Source of the DNA: Asticcacaulis sp. SL142
GTDB lineage: Bacteria; Pseudomonadota; Alphaproteobacteria; Caulobacterales; Caulobacteraceae
Direction: 5' to 3'
Length of the DNA stretch: 64,000 nucleotides
Assembly (NCBI RefSeq): GCF_026625745.1
Contig: NZ_CP113061.1
Span: 3,317,001-3,381,000, forward strand
Part shown: positions 20,201-27,901 of the stretch, one piece after another
Numbering within the stretch: the stretch's first letter is position 1
How the letters are laid out: every line of letters begins with the position of its first letter
Translations under genes and position numbers: made by a program
Notes under the pieces: model-generated
What the model was told of the DNA's origin: nothing
The model's database searches: none
What the model saw: the letters and a program-made list of their open reading frames with translations, nothing else

Positions 20201-20445
20201 GGCCCGAAGCCTGGGTCGGCTACCGCAGCAATTTCTCGGTCAATATCGATGATACGGTCGCCCGTTTTGGCAGCGGCACGCCCTTTACCCTGACCGGCGG
20301 CGACATTAAGGGCGGCGCGCCGGTGGTGGGGATGCGCATTTCGGCGGGCAATGAATACGGCTATCTGTCGCTGGAGGCCGAGGGCGAAAAATACAGCGAC
20401 TATGACAACTATTCGATCAGCCTGCGTACCGGCTTTAAGTTTTAA
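17299..20445 (+). CDS. Large autotransporter (type Va secretion)
   Basis: A 1048-residue surface protein. A signal peptide (AAPVAWAD, about residue 27) is followed by a passenger of roughly 700 residues with repeated Gly/Ser/Asn-rich turns and short beta patterns (for instance ISGSISATG, ISGSVGSTA), as in a right-handed beta-solenoid. The last 270 residues form the barrel, ending in an alternating strand and terminal Phe (TGFKF), which fits BAM recognition. Acidic runs such as EDEDDDDLVD, EDDDNTDENGN and DEDEDDVTD interrupt the passenger and might bind calcium. No catalytic motif is recognised, so adhesion or surface coverage is a guess. The ATG follows a weak GAAAG ribosome binding site. Confidence 0.88.
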   Translation: MPISRFRCATALGLVLTVGAAPVAWADTTVSTATTTPVVTSTGGNVDVTSDGSITLTSGTAVTVDSDNTVTLNGTLEMSGSDSNATGVLISGVRSTTVDLSGTINVTDDYTAEDEDDDDLVDGVFAEGTGRYGVRATGLMTGAVDIDSTITVQGNQSYGISLEGGRTGDFIFDGSISVLGDEVVGLNLAGTQAGQTYISGSISATGKDSAAVDISGLIDGALIIDSSISGTGYRYTSIGEDYLDLLEADDLYQNKALVSISNDVTQGVLINGAVTSEDDDNTDENGNGIEDTEEGSASITQYGGNAALLIGSDTKAITLSPIVVGDTAIEPDEINHGLDIRGSIASYGIYEGIDSTAVQIAGLGHDATITNGISISGSVGSTAYEGIARGLSLLAGAQVGRLDISGSLGASSTTTDYDTAYALDIASGANLSALNIKTGGSITAYGYGTTANATAIRDQSNSLTSITVNGSITASITPGDEDEDDVTDTAVNRGVAIDLSGNTVATNLNITDEYPDDDDYAAPYIAGDVKFGSGNDSLSLSGGYLYGNVDFGAGTNSLNLSDDAILLGKLTGAGTVAVDIADARLGLSAGSQLNLSSLHLGSEAELYMVLQTQSPDTPILINSGTTTFDDGAALYLSLDEIIQTPTRFTLLTGSNIDYGTLDLADMDENVPWLYKVALATGEANTNLYADFRVRTQAESGLNVNEYSALSAILTAAATDDDTTTTLLAETTRYGFAKVYTAFLPDYSGENLLTLSKGHQALNQSLAKQSFLPDVGQTQYWLQEYGYSLKREREETTGFESTGFSFAGGAERGLGSHQAIGVYVSYTTTSPQDTYATANETTSAEDITVGGYWRVNAGKLKGWASAGMGRTMFKSERELLSDYSALISTGKWNGYSLSGNFGASYETSLGPVSVKPVVSVDYYGLKEDAHTETGGGSSFDLSVDDRTSHLASAAAILYLGRAKTDALIRPEAWVGYRSNFSVNIDDTVARFGSGTPFTLTGGDIKGGAPVVGMRISAGNEYGYLSLEAEGEKYSDYDNYSISLRTGFKF

Positions 20446-20506
20446 GCTTTGCGCGGCGCACGCAAATAAAGCTTGACCAGCCGGAAATTATGTTCACTAT
20501 TTGTTC

Positions 20507-21124
20507 ATGCGAAGCATCTGTGAACTTAGTGGCGGTCCGCCTGTGCTGGGCCTGTTTGACCCACCGGCTTTAGCGGGGCTGGTTTACCGCGTAAACTATG
20601 TCGATGAGGCGCTTGAGGCCGCGTTGATGGCCGAGATTGACGCCCGTCCATGGTCGCTGGAACTGGGGCGACGGCGGCAATGGTATGGTGGTGATTATGA
20701 CGATACCGAACTGGGGCTGGCGCAAGCGTACCGCGCCTCTGCGCCGCCGGATCGGTTTGGTGAGGTGGCTGAGCGGTTATGTGCCGATGGTGTTTTGCCG
20801 TCTGTGGCGACACGGTTTGGTGTGAATGAATATCAGCCAGGGCAGGGGATTGGCGCGCATATGGATCGCGATAATGAGGTGGTGGCATCCGTGGCGATCC
20901 TAAGCCTCGGTTCCGGCCTGATGATGGATTTTGTACGTCCCGCCGATAAGGCCCGACAGGATGTCAGATCGTACTATCTGCACCGGCGTAGTCTGCTGCT
21001 GATCGCGGGTGAGGCAAGGTATCAGTGGATGCACGGTATTGCGCCGCGTCGCTCGGATAAGATCTGCGGCCTGATCCGCCCGCGCGGACGCAGGCTGTCG
21101 ATTATGTTCCGGTGTTCTCAATAA
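20507..21124 (+). CDS. AlkB-like Fe(II)/2-oxoglutarate dioxygenase
   Basis: About 205 residues, the size of bacterial AlkB proteins that remove methyl groups from damaged nucleic-acid bases by oxidation. The core pattern NEYQPGQGIGAHMDRDNE supplies the HxD iron ligands (near residues 118-120), WMHGI the distal His and RGRRLSIMFR the 2-oxoglutarate-binding arginines. The start is uncertain: a TTG at 20501 opens the frame, and ATG 20507 is used here as the first ATG. It belongs to the eukaryote-like AlkB group rather than the E. coli type, judging by NEYQPGQGIGAH. Its 3' end overlaps the convergent osmC-like gene by about 20 bases. Confidence 0.85.
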   Translation: MRSICELSGGPPVLGLFDPPALAGLVYRVNYVDEALEAALMAEIDARPWSLELGRRRQWYGGDYDDTELGLAQAYRASAPPDRFGEVAERLCADGVLPSVATRFGVNEYQPGQGIGAHMDRDNEVVASVAILSLGSGLMMDFVRPADKARQDVRSYYLHRRSLLLIAGEARYQWMHGIAPRRSDKICGLIRPRGRRLSIMFRCSQ

Positions 21125-21503
21125 AAGTGGTGGCGATATCCGCACCCTCTTTTAGGGTGCGGGTCACCGGCGTGCGCTCAATCACCTCAGCCAGTCGGGC
21201 GCGTTGGTCGTCGTTCAGCTCGCCGGTCAGGGTAACCGTGCGGGTGATCACCGACCGGTCATCGCTCTTGGTGTGATGAAGCTGGACATCAATGCCGGTC
21301 AACGGCCAACCCTTACGGTCGGCATACATCTTGAGCGTAATCGCTGAGCACGCCCCCAGGGCCGACAGCAGCAACTCATAGGGCGTAAAGCCCGCGCCCT
21401 GGCCGCCGAGCGATTCCGGCTCATCCGCGATTAGTGACCGTCCACCCGCCTCAATGTCGGTCTTAAAGTTTTCGGTGCCGATACGGGCGTGGGCATGGGC
21501 CAT
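21102..21503 (-). CDS. OsmC-family protein with a single cysteine
   Basis: A 133-residue member of the OsmC/Ohr fold family, which reduces organic peroxides with a pair of cysteines. The N-terminal active-site region is present (FTPYELLLSALGACSAIT, Cys near residue 51). The position of the second cysteine, usually within CPV, reads ERTPVTRTL, so the protein has only one Cys. The ATG at 21503 is preferred because AAAAGG lies before it and family members begin near here; the frame extends 13 codons upstream. It overlaps the AlkB-like gene tail to tail. Some OsmC subfamilies naturally have TPVT, so function may differ from peroxide reduction. Confidence 0.85.
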   Translation of the reverse strand: MAHAHARIGTENFKTDIEAGGRSLIADEPESLGGQGAGFTPYELLLSALGACSAITLKMYADRKGWPLTGIDVQLHHTKSDDRSVITRTVTLTGELNDDQRARLAEVIERTPVTRTLKEGADIATTFIENTGT

Positions 21504-21638
21504 GATCAAAATGCCTTTTAAAAGTTCGCTATGAAAGCACACGGAGGCTTGTAACGCCCATGACCGCAGAATAATCGGCTTTATCAGGGATGCAACACTA
21601 CGCTATGACTAATCGCCACAATAGAAAGGCTTATCGTC

Positions 21639-22310
21639 ATGGATATGGCTGCTGCAACCGCCCGTTTTAAGCTTTATCAGGACTGGTTATCCGCGCGCAC
21701 CGACAAACCGGCGCCGGTCATGGCGGGGTTGAACACGGCGCGACCTTTGCGGCTGGACGCTCAGGGGATGGTGGCAGAGGGATGGAGCACGGACATGCCG
21801 CTCGATATCGGTGACGGTGTCCGCATCGGCGGCTATGACGAAGACCGCGCCCTCTACGACAGCGATGTGTTTGCCGCGACGGACGCTAATGATGAGCCGC
21901 GCACGGTCCATCTGGCGCTCGATATCTGGGCTCGGGCAGGGACTGAAGTTCATGCGCCCATACATGGCCGCGTCCATAGTTTTCAGGATAATGATAACCT
22001 TAAAGACTATGGCCCGACGATCATTCTGGAGCATATGGTGTCGCCGGATCTGGTGTTCTGGATCCTGTATGGTCACCTCAGCCGCGACAGCCTTGAGGAG
22101 TTCTATGTCGGCAAAGAGGTTGCGGCGGGGGATGTCATCGCAACGCTTGGTGACTCCCATGAAAACGGCGGCTGGGCCCCGCATCTGCACGTTCAGGTTA
22201 TCCTCGATATCGGTGACAAAATCGGAGATTTTCCGGGGGTATTTCGCAGGCGCGACCGCGACTATGGCCGACCGTTATGTCCCGACCCAAGACCGCTTCT
22301 GGGGCTTTGA
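21639..22310 (+). CDS. Stand-alone M23-type metallopeptidase-fold protein
   Basis: A 223-residue protein with a LytM/M23 fold. HLALD (His about residue 91, Asp about 95) and APHLHVQ (about 181-187) form the zinc motif, with AGTEVHAPIHGRVHSF and YGHLSRDSL also typical. There is no signal peptide, unlike most peptidoglycan hydrolases. The closest remembered relatives are M23 modules fused to class III aminotransferase and phosphotransferase domains; here the module is alone. The N-terminal 90 residues carry no recognised domain. A +1-frame reading of the C-terminus is possible, but LCPDPRPLLGL in this frame fits the family ending. The start follows AGAAAGG by ten bases. Confidence 0.72.
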   Translation: MDMAAATARFKLYQDWLSARTDKPAPVMAGLNTARPLRLDAQGMVAEGWSTDMPLDIGDGVRIGGYDEDRALYDSDVFAATDANDEPRTVHLALDIWARAGTEVHAPIHGRVHSFQDNDNLKDYGPTIILEHMVSPDLVFWILYGHLSRDSLEEFYVGKEVAAGDVIATLGDSHENGGWAPHLHVQVILDIGDKIGDFPGVFRRRDRDYGRPLCPDPRPLLGL

Positions 22311-22415
22311 GCGCCTGATGTTATCCTTATTTATGGCCTGACAATCCGCATGGGATTCCTCACGCGGGCGGATGTAGGTTGACGATAATTCCAACAACCC
22401 CGAAGGAACTACACC

Positions 22416-23006
22416 ATGACGAAAACCGCTGTAATGACCGCCCCGAAAAAGACCTTGATGAGCCTAGTGATGGCCTTGTCTCTGACGACTGCGATGGCGG
22501 CCCCCGCCCTGATCGCCGCCCCTGCCGAAGCGGCCACCAAGGGCGAACTGACGGTTGAAGCCAATCAGGCCCTCAACAGCCTCTATGCCTCAAACCCGAC
22601 CGCCAAGCTGATTGGCTCCAAGGCCAAGGCCATTCTGATTTTCCCGAATATCGTCAAGGCCGGTCTGGTCTTCGGCGGAGCTTACGGCGAAGGCGTGCTG
22701 ATGCATTCAGGCAAGGCCGATTCTTATTATAACTCGTTCTCCGGTTCCTGGGGTCTTCAGGCCGGGGCGCAGTCCTACGGTTATGCCGTGTTCCTGATGA
22801 ACGACAATGCCGTCAAATACATCCATGATACCCAAGGTTGGGAAATCGGTGTTGGTCCAACGGTTGTGATTGTCGATGAAGGTGTGGCGAAAAACCTGTC
22901 GACCTCGACGCTTAAGGACGATGCCTATGCCTTCACCTTCAATCAGCAAGGCCTGATGGCCGGTGTGACCATCGATGGCACCAAGATCTCCAAGATCAAA
23001 GAATAG
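22416..23006 (+). CDS. Exported SYLF (YSC84-like) lipid-binding protein
   Basis: A 196-residue periplasmic protein. A signal peptide ends around APAEAATK (residue 40), followed by a SYLF/YSC84 domain: AKAILIFPNIVKAGLVFGGAYGEGVL is the conserved core, followed by YGYAVFLMND and a C-terminal GLMAGVTIDGTKI. The family binds phosphoinositides in eukaryotes; its bacterial role is unknown, though several members are stress-induced. AAGGAAC lies eight bases before the ATG. A strong terminator follows directly, so it is probably a single-gene unit. Confidence 0.88.
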   Translation: MTKTAVMTAPKKTLMSLVMALSLTTAMAAPALIAAPAEAATKGELTVEANQALNSLYASNPTAKLIGSKAKAILIFPNIVKAGLVFGGAYGEGVLMHSGKADSYYNSFSGSWGLQAGAQSYGYAVFLMNDNAVKYIHDTQGWEIGVGPTVVIVDEGVAKNLSTSTLKDDAYAFTFNQQGLMAGVTIDGTKISKIKE

Positions 23007-23039
23007 CTTTCTTCCCTGAGTAGCGTTCCCCTTAAACTT

Positions 23040-23075
23040 AAAGCCCTCCGGAGATAATCCGGAGGGCTTTTTTTA
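23040..23075 (+). terminator. Rho-independent terminator after the SYLF gene
   Basis: Hairpin AAGCCCTCCGGA-GATAA-TCCGGAGGGCTT at 23041-23069 followed by a T-run. The preceding bases are also A-rich, so it may work for the convergent sodC gene too. Confidence 0.9.
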
Positions 23076-23094
23076 TCATCCAATATTACAGGGC

Positions 23095-23613
23095 CTACTT
23101 GATAACCGCGCAGGCGACACGCGCACCGGCACCGCCGATCGGTTGGGTGGTGTGATCGTCGGCATTGGCGTGAATGACCACGGCGGCGCCATCAGCATCG
23201 AGTAGCGCCGGACGGCCAGTCGCCCCCTTGACCGACACCAGGGTCGAATAGATTTCAGCCGTGGCCTTACCGTCTGTATTTGCAAAGATATTGGGCAGAT
23301 CGCCGGAATCATTGGCCTCAGCGTTCAGCAGGCCGTGGGTAACCTTGGGCAGGCCGTGCTCATGGACGTGAGCCCCGGCATTGGTGAATTTCTCATCGCC
23401 GCAGTCGCCTTTTTCATGGAAGTGGATGCCGTGCCAGCCGGGGGTCAGGCCCGCAACTTCGATTTTCAGCACTACACCCTTGGGCGCGTCGATAACGGTC
23501 ACGGTGCCGGAAATGCCGGTGCCTTTGAACTCACCAGAGTGGGTGTCGGCCAAAGCGGTCAGCGGGGCGGCGGTCAGGGCCACTGCTGTGGCGGCCAGCA
23601 GAAACTTGCGCAT
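23095..23613 (-). CDS. sodC: Periplasmic Cu/Zn superoxide dismutase
   Basis: A 172-residue enzyme that dismutates superoxide in the periplasm. A signal peptide (LTALADTHS, about residue 22) leads into a complete SodC domain: GIHFHEKGDCGD with copper ligands and disulphide Cys, GAHVHEHGLP with the bridging and zinc His, VVIHANADDH with the last copper His, and GGAGARVACAVIK with the second Cys and catalytic Arg. The ATG at 23613 is preceded by AAAGG and gives a normal signal peptide; the open frame continues 68 codons upstream without coding character. It is convergent with the SYLF gene and probably has its own promoter. Confidence 0.94.
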   Translation of the reverse strand: MRKFLLAATAVALTAAPLTALADTHSGEFKGTGISGTVTVIDAPKGVVLKIEVAGLTPGWHGIHFHEKGDCGDEKFTNAGAHVHEHGLPKVTHGLLNAEANDSGDLPNIFANTDGKATAEIYSTLVSVKGATGRPALLDADGAAVVIHANADDHTTQPIGGAGARVACAVIK

Positions 23614-23698
23614 AATATTACCTTTCTTGTGTAAATCAGTTGGCCATAGAGATATGAGAATTATTATCAAAATACAATAAGTGTGACCGATAATGAAA

Positions 23699-23724
23699 AA
23701 GACCCGCCGGTGAGGGCGGGCTTT
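23699..23724 (-). terminator. Terminator for the GH51 gene
   Basis: On the minus strand the stem GCCCGCC-loop-GGCGGG is followed by TCTTTTTC. It lies about 130 bases after the arabinofuranosidase stop, beyond the mirrored repeat pair. Confidence 0.7.
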
Positions 23725-23728
23725 TATT

Positions 23729-23847
23729 CTCCTCCCTACAAAGTGGGAGGTGGCTGTGAGCACAGCGAATAGACGGAGGGGGAAGGTCTTGGAAAAGATA
23801 CCCCTCCGTCTCGCCAACTCGACACCTCCCCATAGAATGGGGAGGAG
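23729..23847. repeat. Mirrored pair of dispersed hairpin repeats
   Basis: Two related elements face each other. The left (23729-23783) starts CTCCTCCCTACAAAGTGGGA and ends AGACGGAGGGG. The right (23801-23847) reads CCCCTCCGTCT through GACACCTCCCC to GGGGAGGAG. Each has its own small hairpin, and together they form a 119-base inverted repeat. The sequence resembles GC-rich dispersed elements that I remember from many alphaproteobacterial genomes. It lies between sodC and the GH51 gene and encodes nothing visible. Confidence 0.7.
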
Positions 23848-23852
23848 AGTTC

Positions 23853-25433
23853 TTACTCAACCGCGACGACCACGACCGACTTAGCCGGGACATCGAGCGT
23901 CAGCTTGCCACCAGCGATCTTACCGCCCTTAAAGGATGTGGTGGTGACCACTTCCTTTTGACCGGGGATATTGTGGGCATCAAGCTTGGTCGCCGTCAGC
24001 ACGTCGCCGGTGACCTTCTTGGCCTTGAGGGTGCCGAGATCAAGACTGATCTTATAGCCCTTATCGGCATCCATATTGGCCACGCCGACATAGGTCTTGC
24101 CGTCCTTGGCCTTAGCCGCCGAGACGTTAAAGGCCGGATAGGTTTTATCCTTACCGTCCTTATCCTTACCGGCGGTAAGTGTCGGGGCATTGACCTCAAC
24201 CGGCAGCGGGGTCGCGTCCTGGAACGGCACATACATCTTATAGGCATAGTAGGTCGGCGTCAGGGCCATCTTTTCCTTATCGGTCAGGATCATGGCCTGA
24301 AGGACGTTGATGGTCTGGGCGATGTTGGTCATCTTCACGCGCTCAGTGTAGCGGTGAAAGATGTTGAAATTGGCGGCCGCCACAATGCCGTCACGGAGGG
24401 TGTTTTGCTGATAAAGGTGACCGGGATTGGTGCCTTTTTCCACGTCGTACCAGGTGCCCCATTCATCGACATAAAGGCCGATGCGCTTTTGCGGATCGTT
24501 CTTGTCCATGGCCGCGATGTGATCTTTCAGAATCTGATCCATCTGGGTCGTCTGGTAGAAGGTTGAGTTCCACTGCTCGACGGGAAAGTTGGTCGCCGGG
24601 CCTTTGGTGGTCCAATTATTGGTCGGCAGGGTGTAGTAGTGCAGCGAAATACCGTCCATGAACCGGCCGGCATTCTTGGTTAACACGTCCGTCCAGTTGA
24701 CATCGTCGGCATTGGAGCCCGACGCGATGCGAAGTGCCGGATTGTCAGAGCCCTTATGGAAGAAGGCCGAGAAACGGCGATATTCATCGGCGTAATATTC
24801 CGGCGTCATATTGCCGCCGCAGCCCCAGCTTTCATTACCAATACCGATATAGGGCACTTTGAACGGCGCATCGCGGCCATTGGCGCGGCGCTCATTAGCC
24901 AGATCGTCAGTGCCGGGCGAGGTCATATATTCGATCCACTCACGCATTTCCTTGGGCGTGGACGAGCCGACATTGATTGAGATATAGGCTTCGGAGCCGA
25001 CCTGCTCGACGAAGTCAAAGAATTCATGGGTGCCGAAGGCGTTGGTTTCCGGCGTGCCGCCCCACCAGTTGTTCTTGCGCGCCGGGCGTTTTGAGCGCTC
25101 ACCGATGCCATCGCGCCAGTGATATTCGTCGGCGAAACAGCCACCGGGCCAGCGCACGACAGGCATTTTGATGGCTTTTAAGGCCGCGACCACATCATTA
25201 CGGATGCCGCGGGTGTTAGGGATGGTTGAGTCTTCACCGACCCAGATGCCTTCATAGACGCCCAGGCCCAGGTGCTCGGAAAACTGACCATAGATATGGC
25301 GTGAAATCTGCGGGCCGGGTGCGTCGGCTTTCAGCGTCGCCTCGACCGTTTCGGTTTTGCTTTGGGCGGTTGCCATCAGGGGCGCAAAGGCCACCGTGGC
25401 GGTAAGGGCTGCCAGGGTTAGGGTTTTCAACAT
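23853..25433 (-). CDS. Exported GH51 alpha-L-arabinofuranosidase
   Basis: A 526-residue glycoside hydrolase that removes arabinofuranosyl side chains from arabinan or arabinoxylan. A signal peptide ends near ATAQS (residue 24). The GH51 catalytic residues are visible: acid/base Glu near 201 in GIGNESWGCGG and nucleophile Glu near 324 in YVDEWGTWY. WPGGCFADEYHWRDGIG is also characteristic. The C-terminal 120 residues form the beta-sandwich domain. It starts 28 bases after the stop of the GH127 gene, so both form an operon in which alpha- and beta-linked arabinofuranose are attacked together. Confidence 0.93.
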   Translation of the reverse strand: MLKTLTLAALTATVAFAPLMATAQSKTETVEATLKADAPGPQISRHIYGQFSEHLGLGVYEGIWVGEDSTIPNTRGIRNDVVAALKAIKMPVVRWPGGCFADEYHWRDGIGERSKRPARKNNWWGGTPETNAFGTHEFFDFVEQVGSEAYISINVGSSTPKEMREWIEYMTSPGTDDLANERRANGRDAPFKVPYIGIGNESWGCGGNMTPEYYADEYRRFSAFFHKGSDNPALRIASGSNADDVNWTDVLTKNAGRFMDGISLHYYTLPTNNWTTKGPATNFPVEQWNSTFYQTTQMDQILKDHIAAMDKNDPQKRIGLYVDEWGTWYDVEKGTNPGHLYQQNTLRDGIVAAANFNIFHRYTERVKMTNIAQTINVLQAMILTDKEKMALTPTYYAYKMYVPFQDATPLPVEVNAPTLTAGKDKDGKDKTYPAFNVSAAKAKDGKTYVGVANMDADKGYKISLDLGTLKAKKVTGDVLTATKLDAHNIPGQKEVVTTTSFKGGKIAGGKLTLDVPAKSVVVVAVE

Positions 25434-25461
25434 GGGTATCCTCTTTTGTTTTTATTGACGT

Positions 25462-27807
25462 TCAAATTTTGGCAGGGCCGGTGCGGAACACCCGCGCGTC
25501 GTAGACTGAGGTCCACTGATCGCGCTCGGCCTCAAAGCGCACCGTGATCTTTGATTTGCCTTGGGTTGCCGCGGCGGGCAGGGGGTAGGTCTTGGTGTTC
25601 ATGGTGGTGGTCGGCTCACCTTCCAGCCGTTCGTGCACAAACGGCTGACCGTCGATCAGGATCTTGAAATCCTTATTGCGATCACGGCCCGCATAGGTGA
25701 CCTGAAGAGTCAGATCACTAGGAGCTACTGCCATGTCGAATTGAAAATAGCCGCGGTTTATTATCCGGCCCCGCAGGCTGATATGACTGCTAGCCGCCGT
25801 ATTGGGTGTGCCCACAAAATTATGATCTTTTTCCGGCTGTTGTTCGCCCAGTCGGATGTGATCAACGGTCGCCGCTCGAAACGCCGCACGAGCCTTAGCG
25901 TCAGCCTTATAGCCGACCTCAACCGTCTGCCATTCGGCAGGGGAAAACCTGCGGAAATAGACGGCGGTGCGGTTATTGTGCTGGGCGAAATAGGGCCGCA
26001 AGGTCAGGTCATCCGGGCGGCCTTTTTCGCCCAAACTATAGATGTGGTCGCCCGATGACGCTTTAAGTAAATTCTCAGCACTGTCGGCCACAATCGCTGG
26101 ATCATAGCCTTCCCACGCCTCGCGCATCGGCCCCAGATCGGCGGCCAGTACCAGCGGGCCGCTCAAATAGGCCACCAGATTAGCATCATCCGGCATGGCC
26201 TCATGATAGGTCGTCATGGGCAGGGTCAGCGCAATGACATCGCCGGTTTTCAGGCCGGTCAAGGTGAGGTAGCCATCCTTGGGTGCGGTGGTCACCGCCT
26301 TGCCATTGACGCTCAGAGACGGTGATTTGGCCCATACCGGCACGCGCAGGGCAAGCTCAGGCGCGGCTTTTTTCGGGGCCTTCGTGACGCGGATCGATAC
26401 GGTATCCTTTAGCGGAAAGGCCGTGTCCATATCGAGCTTAAAGCCCTTTTCGGCCCAGTTCAGGCTAGAGGCATAGTAGAGGTTGATGGCGACGCGGTTG
26501 CCCGACTTCCAGTAAATGCTTTCGCCGTGTTTCGAGTGGCTTTCCATGCCGGTGCCGACGCAACACCAGAAATCGTTTTCGGGGTCGGAGTACACCCGTC
26601 CAAAACCCGACACTAGCGGCGAGAAATAGCTGAACATGCCGGTGGCCGGGTCTTGCTGCGACATGATATGGTTAAGGTGGGCGCGCTCATAAAAATCGAA
26701 ATAGCGTGCATCCCCTGACCAGCCATAAAGATGCCGCGTCAGGCGCAGCATGTTGTAGGTATTGCAGGCTTCGCAGGTCTGCTGATCCAGACGGGTCGAT
26801 AACTGGCGCGGCAGGCCGAAATGCTCGTGATCGGAATTGCCACCGATGACGTAACTGTGGTCTTTGGTGACCGTTTCCCAGAAAAACAGCGCGGTTTTGG
26901 CGTGGTGGGGTTCGCGCGCCAGTTCATAGATACGGGCGGCGCCGACGATCTTGGGGATTTGCGTGTTGGCGTGCTTGCCGTTCAGTTCGTCGCGTCCCTG
27001 CGCCAGTGGATCGAGCACCGCTTTGTGGCATAGGCGCTGTGATAAGGTTAGCCAGCGCTTATCGCCCGTGCGGGCATATAGCTCGGCGTAGGATTCGTTG
27101 ATCCCCCCATGCTCAGCGCGCAGGATTTCCTGCACTTGATCATCGCTTAAGCCCTCAATGATCTTACCGAAATAGTCGCCCAGGCCGATGGCGACCTTGA
27201 GCGACGCCGCATCGTTGCAGTATTTATGGGTATCCAAGGCACCGGCAAACACCTTGTGATAGGTATAGATTGGCACCCAGCCGCCGTTGAGATCAAAGCC
27301 CGACGTGCGGATATCGCCGGCTCTCAATTCCTCATAGACGACCTTGCCATCTACAGTCTGGCCGTTGCGGCCAACCGTTGTGCCGCCCGCATAACCATCA
27401 CCCTGTTTAGCCTGAACCTCAGTGAGTTCGCGGGTGATATAGAGGGCGCGGGTTTTAAGGCGTTCATCGCCGGTTTGGGCGTACATTAGAGAACAGGCAG
27501 AATAGTAATGCCCAAGGCAGTGGCCAGCGATATCAAGCGCTTCCCAGCCGCCGTAAAGTGCGCCCTTGGGTTCAAGCCCCGCACCTTTACGGAAGTTATG
27601 CAGCAGACGGTCGGGTTCCAGAGCCAGCAGATATTTTTGGTTAGCCTCAATCGATGTCAGGAAGATCGACGGCTTTAGCCGCACCGCACTGAGCGGGAAG
27701 GGCTCATAGCTTGCCGATTTCGGCTGGGCACGACTGGGTGTGCTTAAGCCCGCCCCCGCAAAAGCGGTCGCGGTAAACAGTGTTGCGCGTCGTGAAAACG
27801 TGAACAT
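25462..27807 (-). CDS. Exported GH127 beta-L-arabinofuranosidase-like enzyme
   Basis: A 781-residue protein of the GH127/DUF1680 family. The N-terminus MFTFSRRATLF resembles a Tat signal. The catalytic barrel carries the metal-thiolate site of this family: TCEACNTYN (Glu and Cys ligands) and FWCCVGTGMESHSKHG (paired Cys, one the proposed nucleophile). Beta-sandwich regions follow from about residue 480, and the last 150 residues form an extra domain typical of longer members. It is the first gene of the pair with the GH51 enzyme. A small palindrome GCGTT-TTAT-AACGC around 27827 lies upstream and could be an operator. Confidence 0.9.
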   Translation of the reverse strand: MFTFSRRATLFTATAFAGAGLSTPSRAQPKSASYEPFPLSAVRLKPSIFLTSIEANQKYLLALEPDRLLHNFRKGAGLEPKGALYGGWEALDIAGHCLGHYYSACSLMYAQTGDERLKTRALYITRELTEVQAKQGDGYAGGTTVGRNGQTVDGKVVYEELRAGDIRTSGFDLNGGWVPIYTYHKVFAGALDTHKYCNDAASLKVAIGLGDYFGKIIEGLSDDQVQEILRAEHGGINESYAELYARTGDKRWLTLSQRLCHKAVLDPLAQGRDELNGKHANTQIPKIVGAARIYELAREPHHAKTALFFWETVTKDHSYVIGGNSDHEHFGLPRQLSTRLDQQTCEACNTYNMLRLTRHLYGWSGDARYFDFYERAHLNHIMSQQDPATGMFSYFSPLVSGFGRVYSDPENDFWCCVGTGMESHSKHGESIYWKSGNRVAINLYYASSLNWAEKGFKLDMDTAFPLKDTVSIRVTKAPKKAAPELALRVPVWAKSPSLSVNGKAVTTAPKDGYLTLTGLKTGDVIALTLPMTTYHEAMPDDANLVAYLSGPLVLAADLGPMREAWEGYDPAIVADSAENLLKASSGDHIYSLGEKGRPDDLTLRPYFAQHNNRTAVYFRRFSPAEWQTVEVGYKADAKARAAFRAATVDHIRLGEQQPEKDHNFVGTPNTAASSHISLRGRIINRGYFQFDMAVAPSDLTLQVTYAGRDRNKDFKILIDGQPFVHERLEGEPTTTMNTKTYPLPAAATQGKSKITVRFEAERDQWTSVYDARVFRTGPAKI

Positions 27808-27901
27808 ACCTTCTCCCTGATCCGATGCGTTTTATAACGCTATTATTTGTCGGACATAATCGCGATATTTTCGGCAGGGTCAAGCCTGAAGCCTGTATTT
27901 T

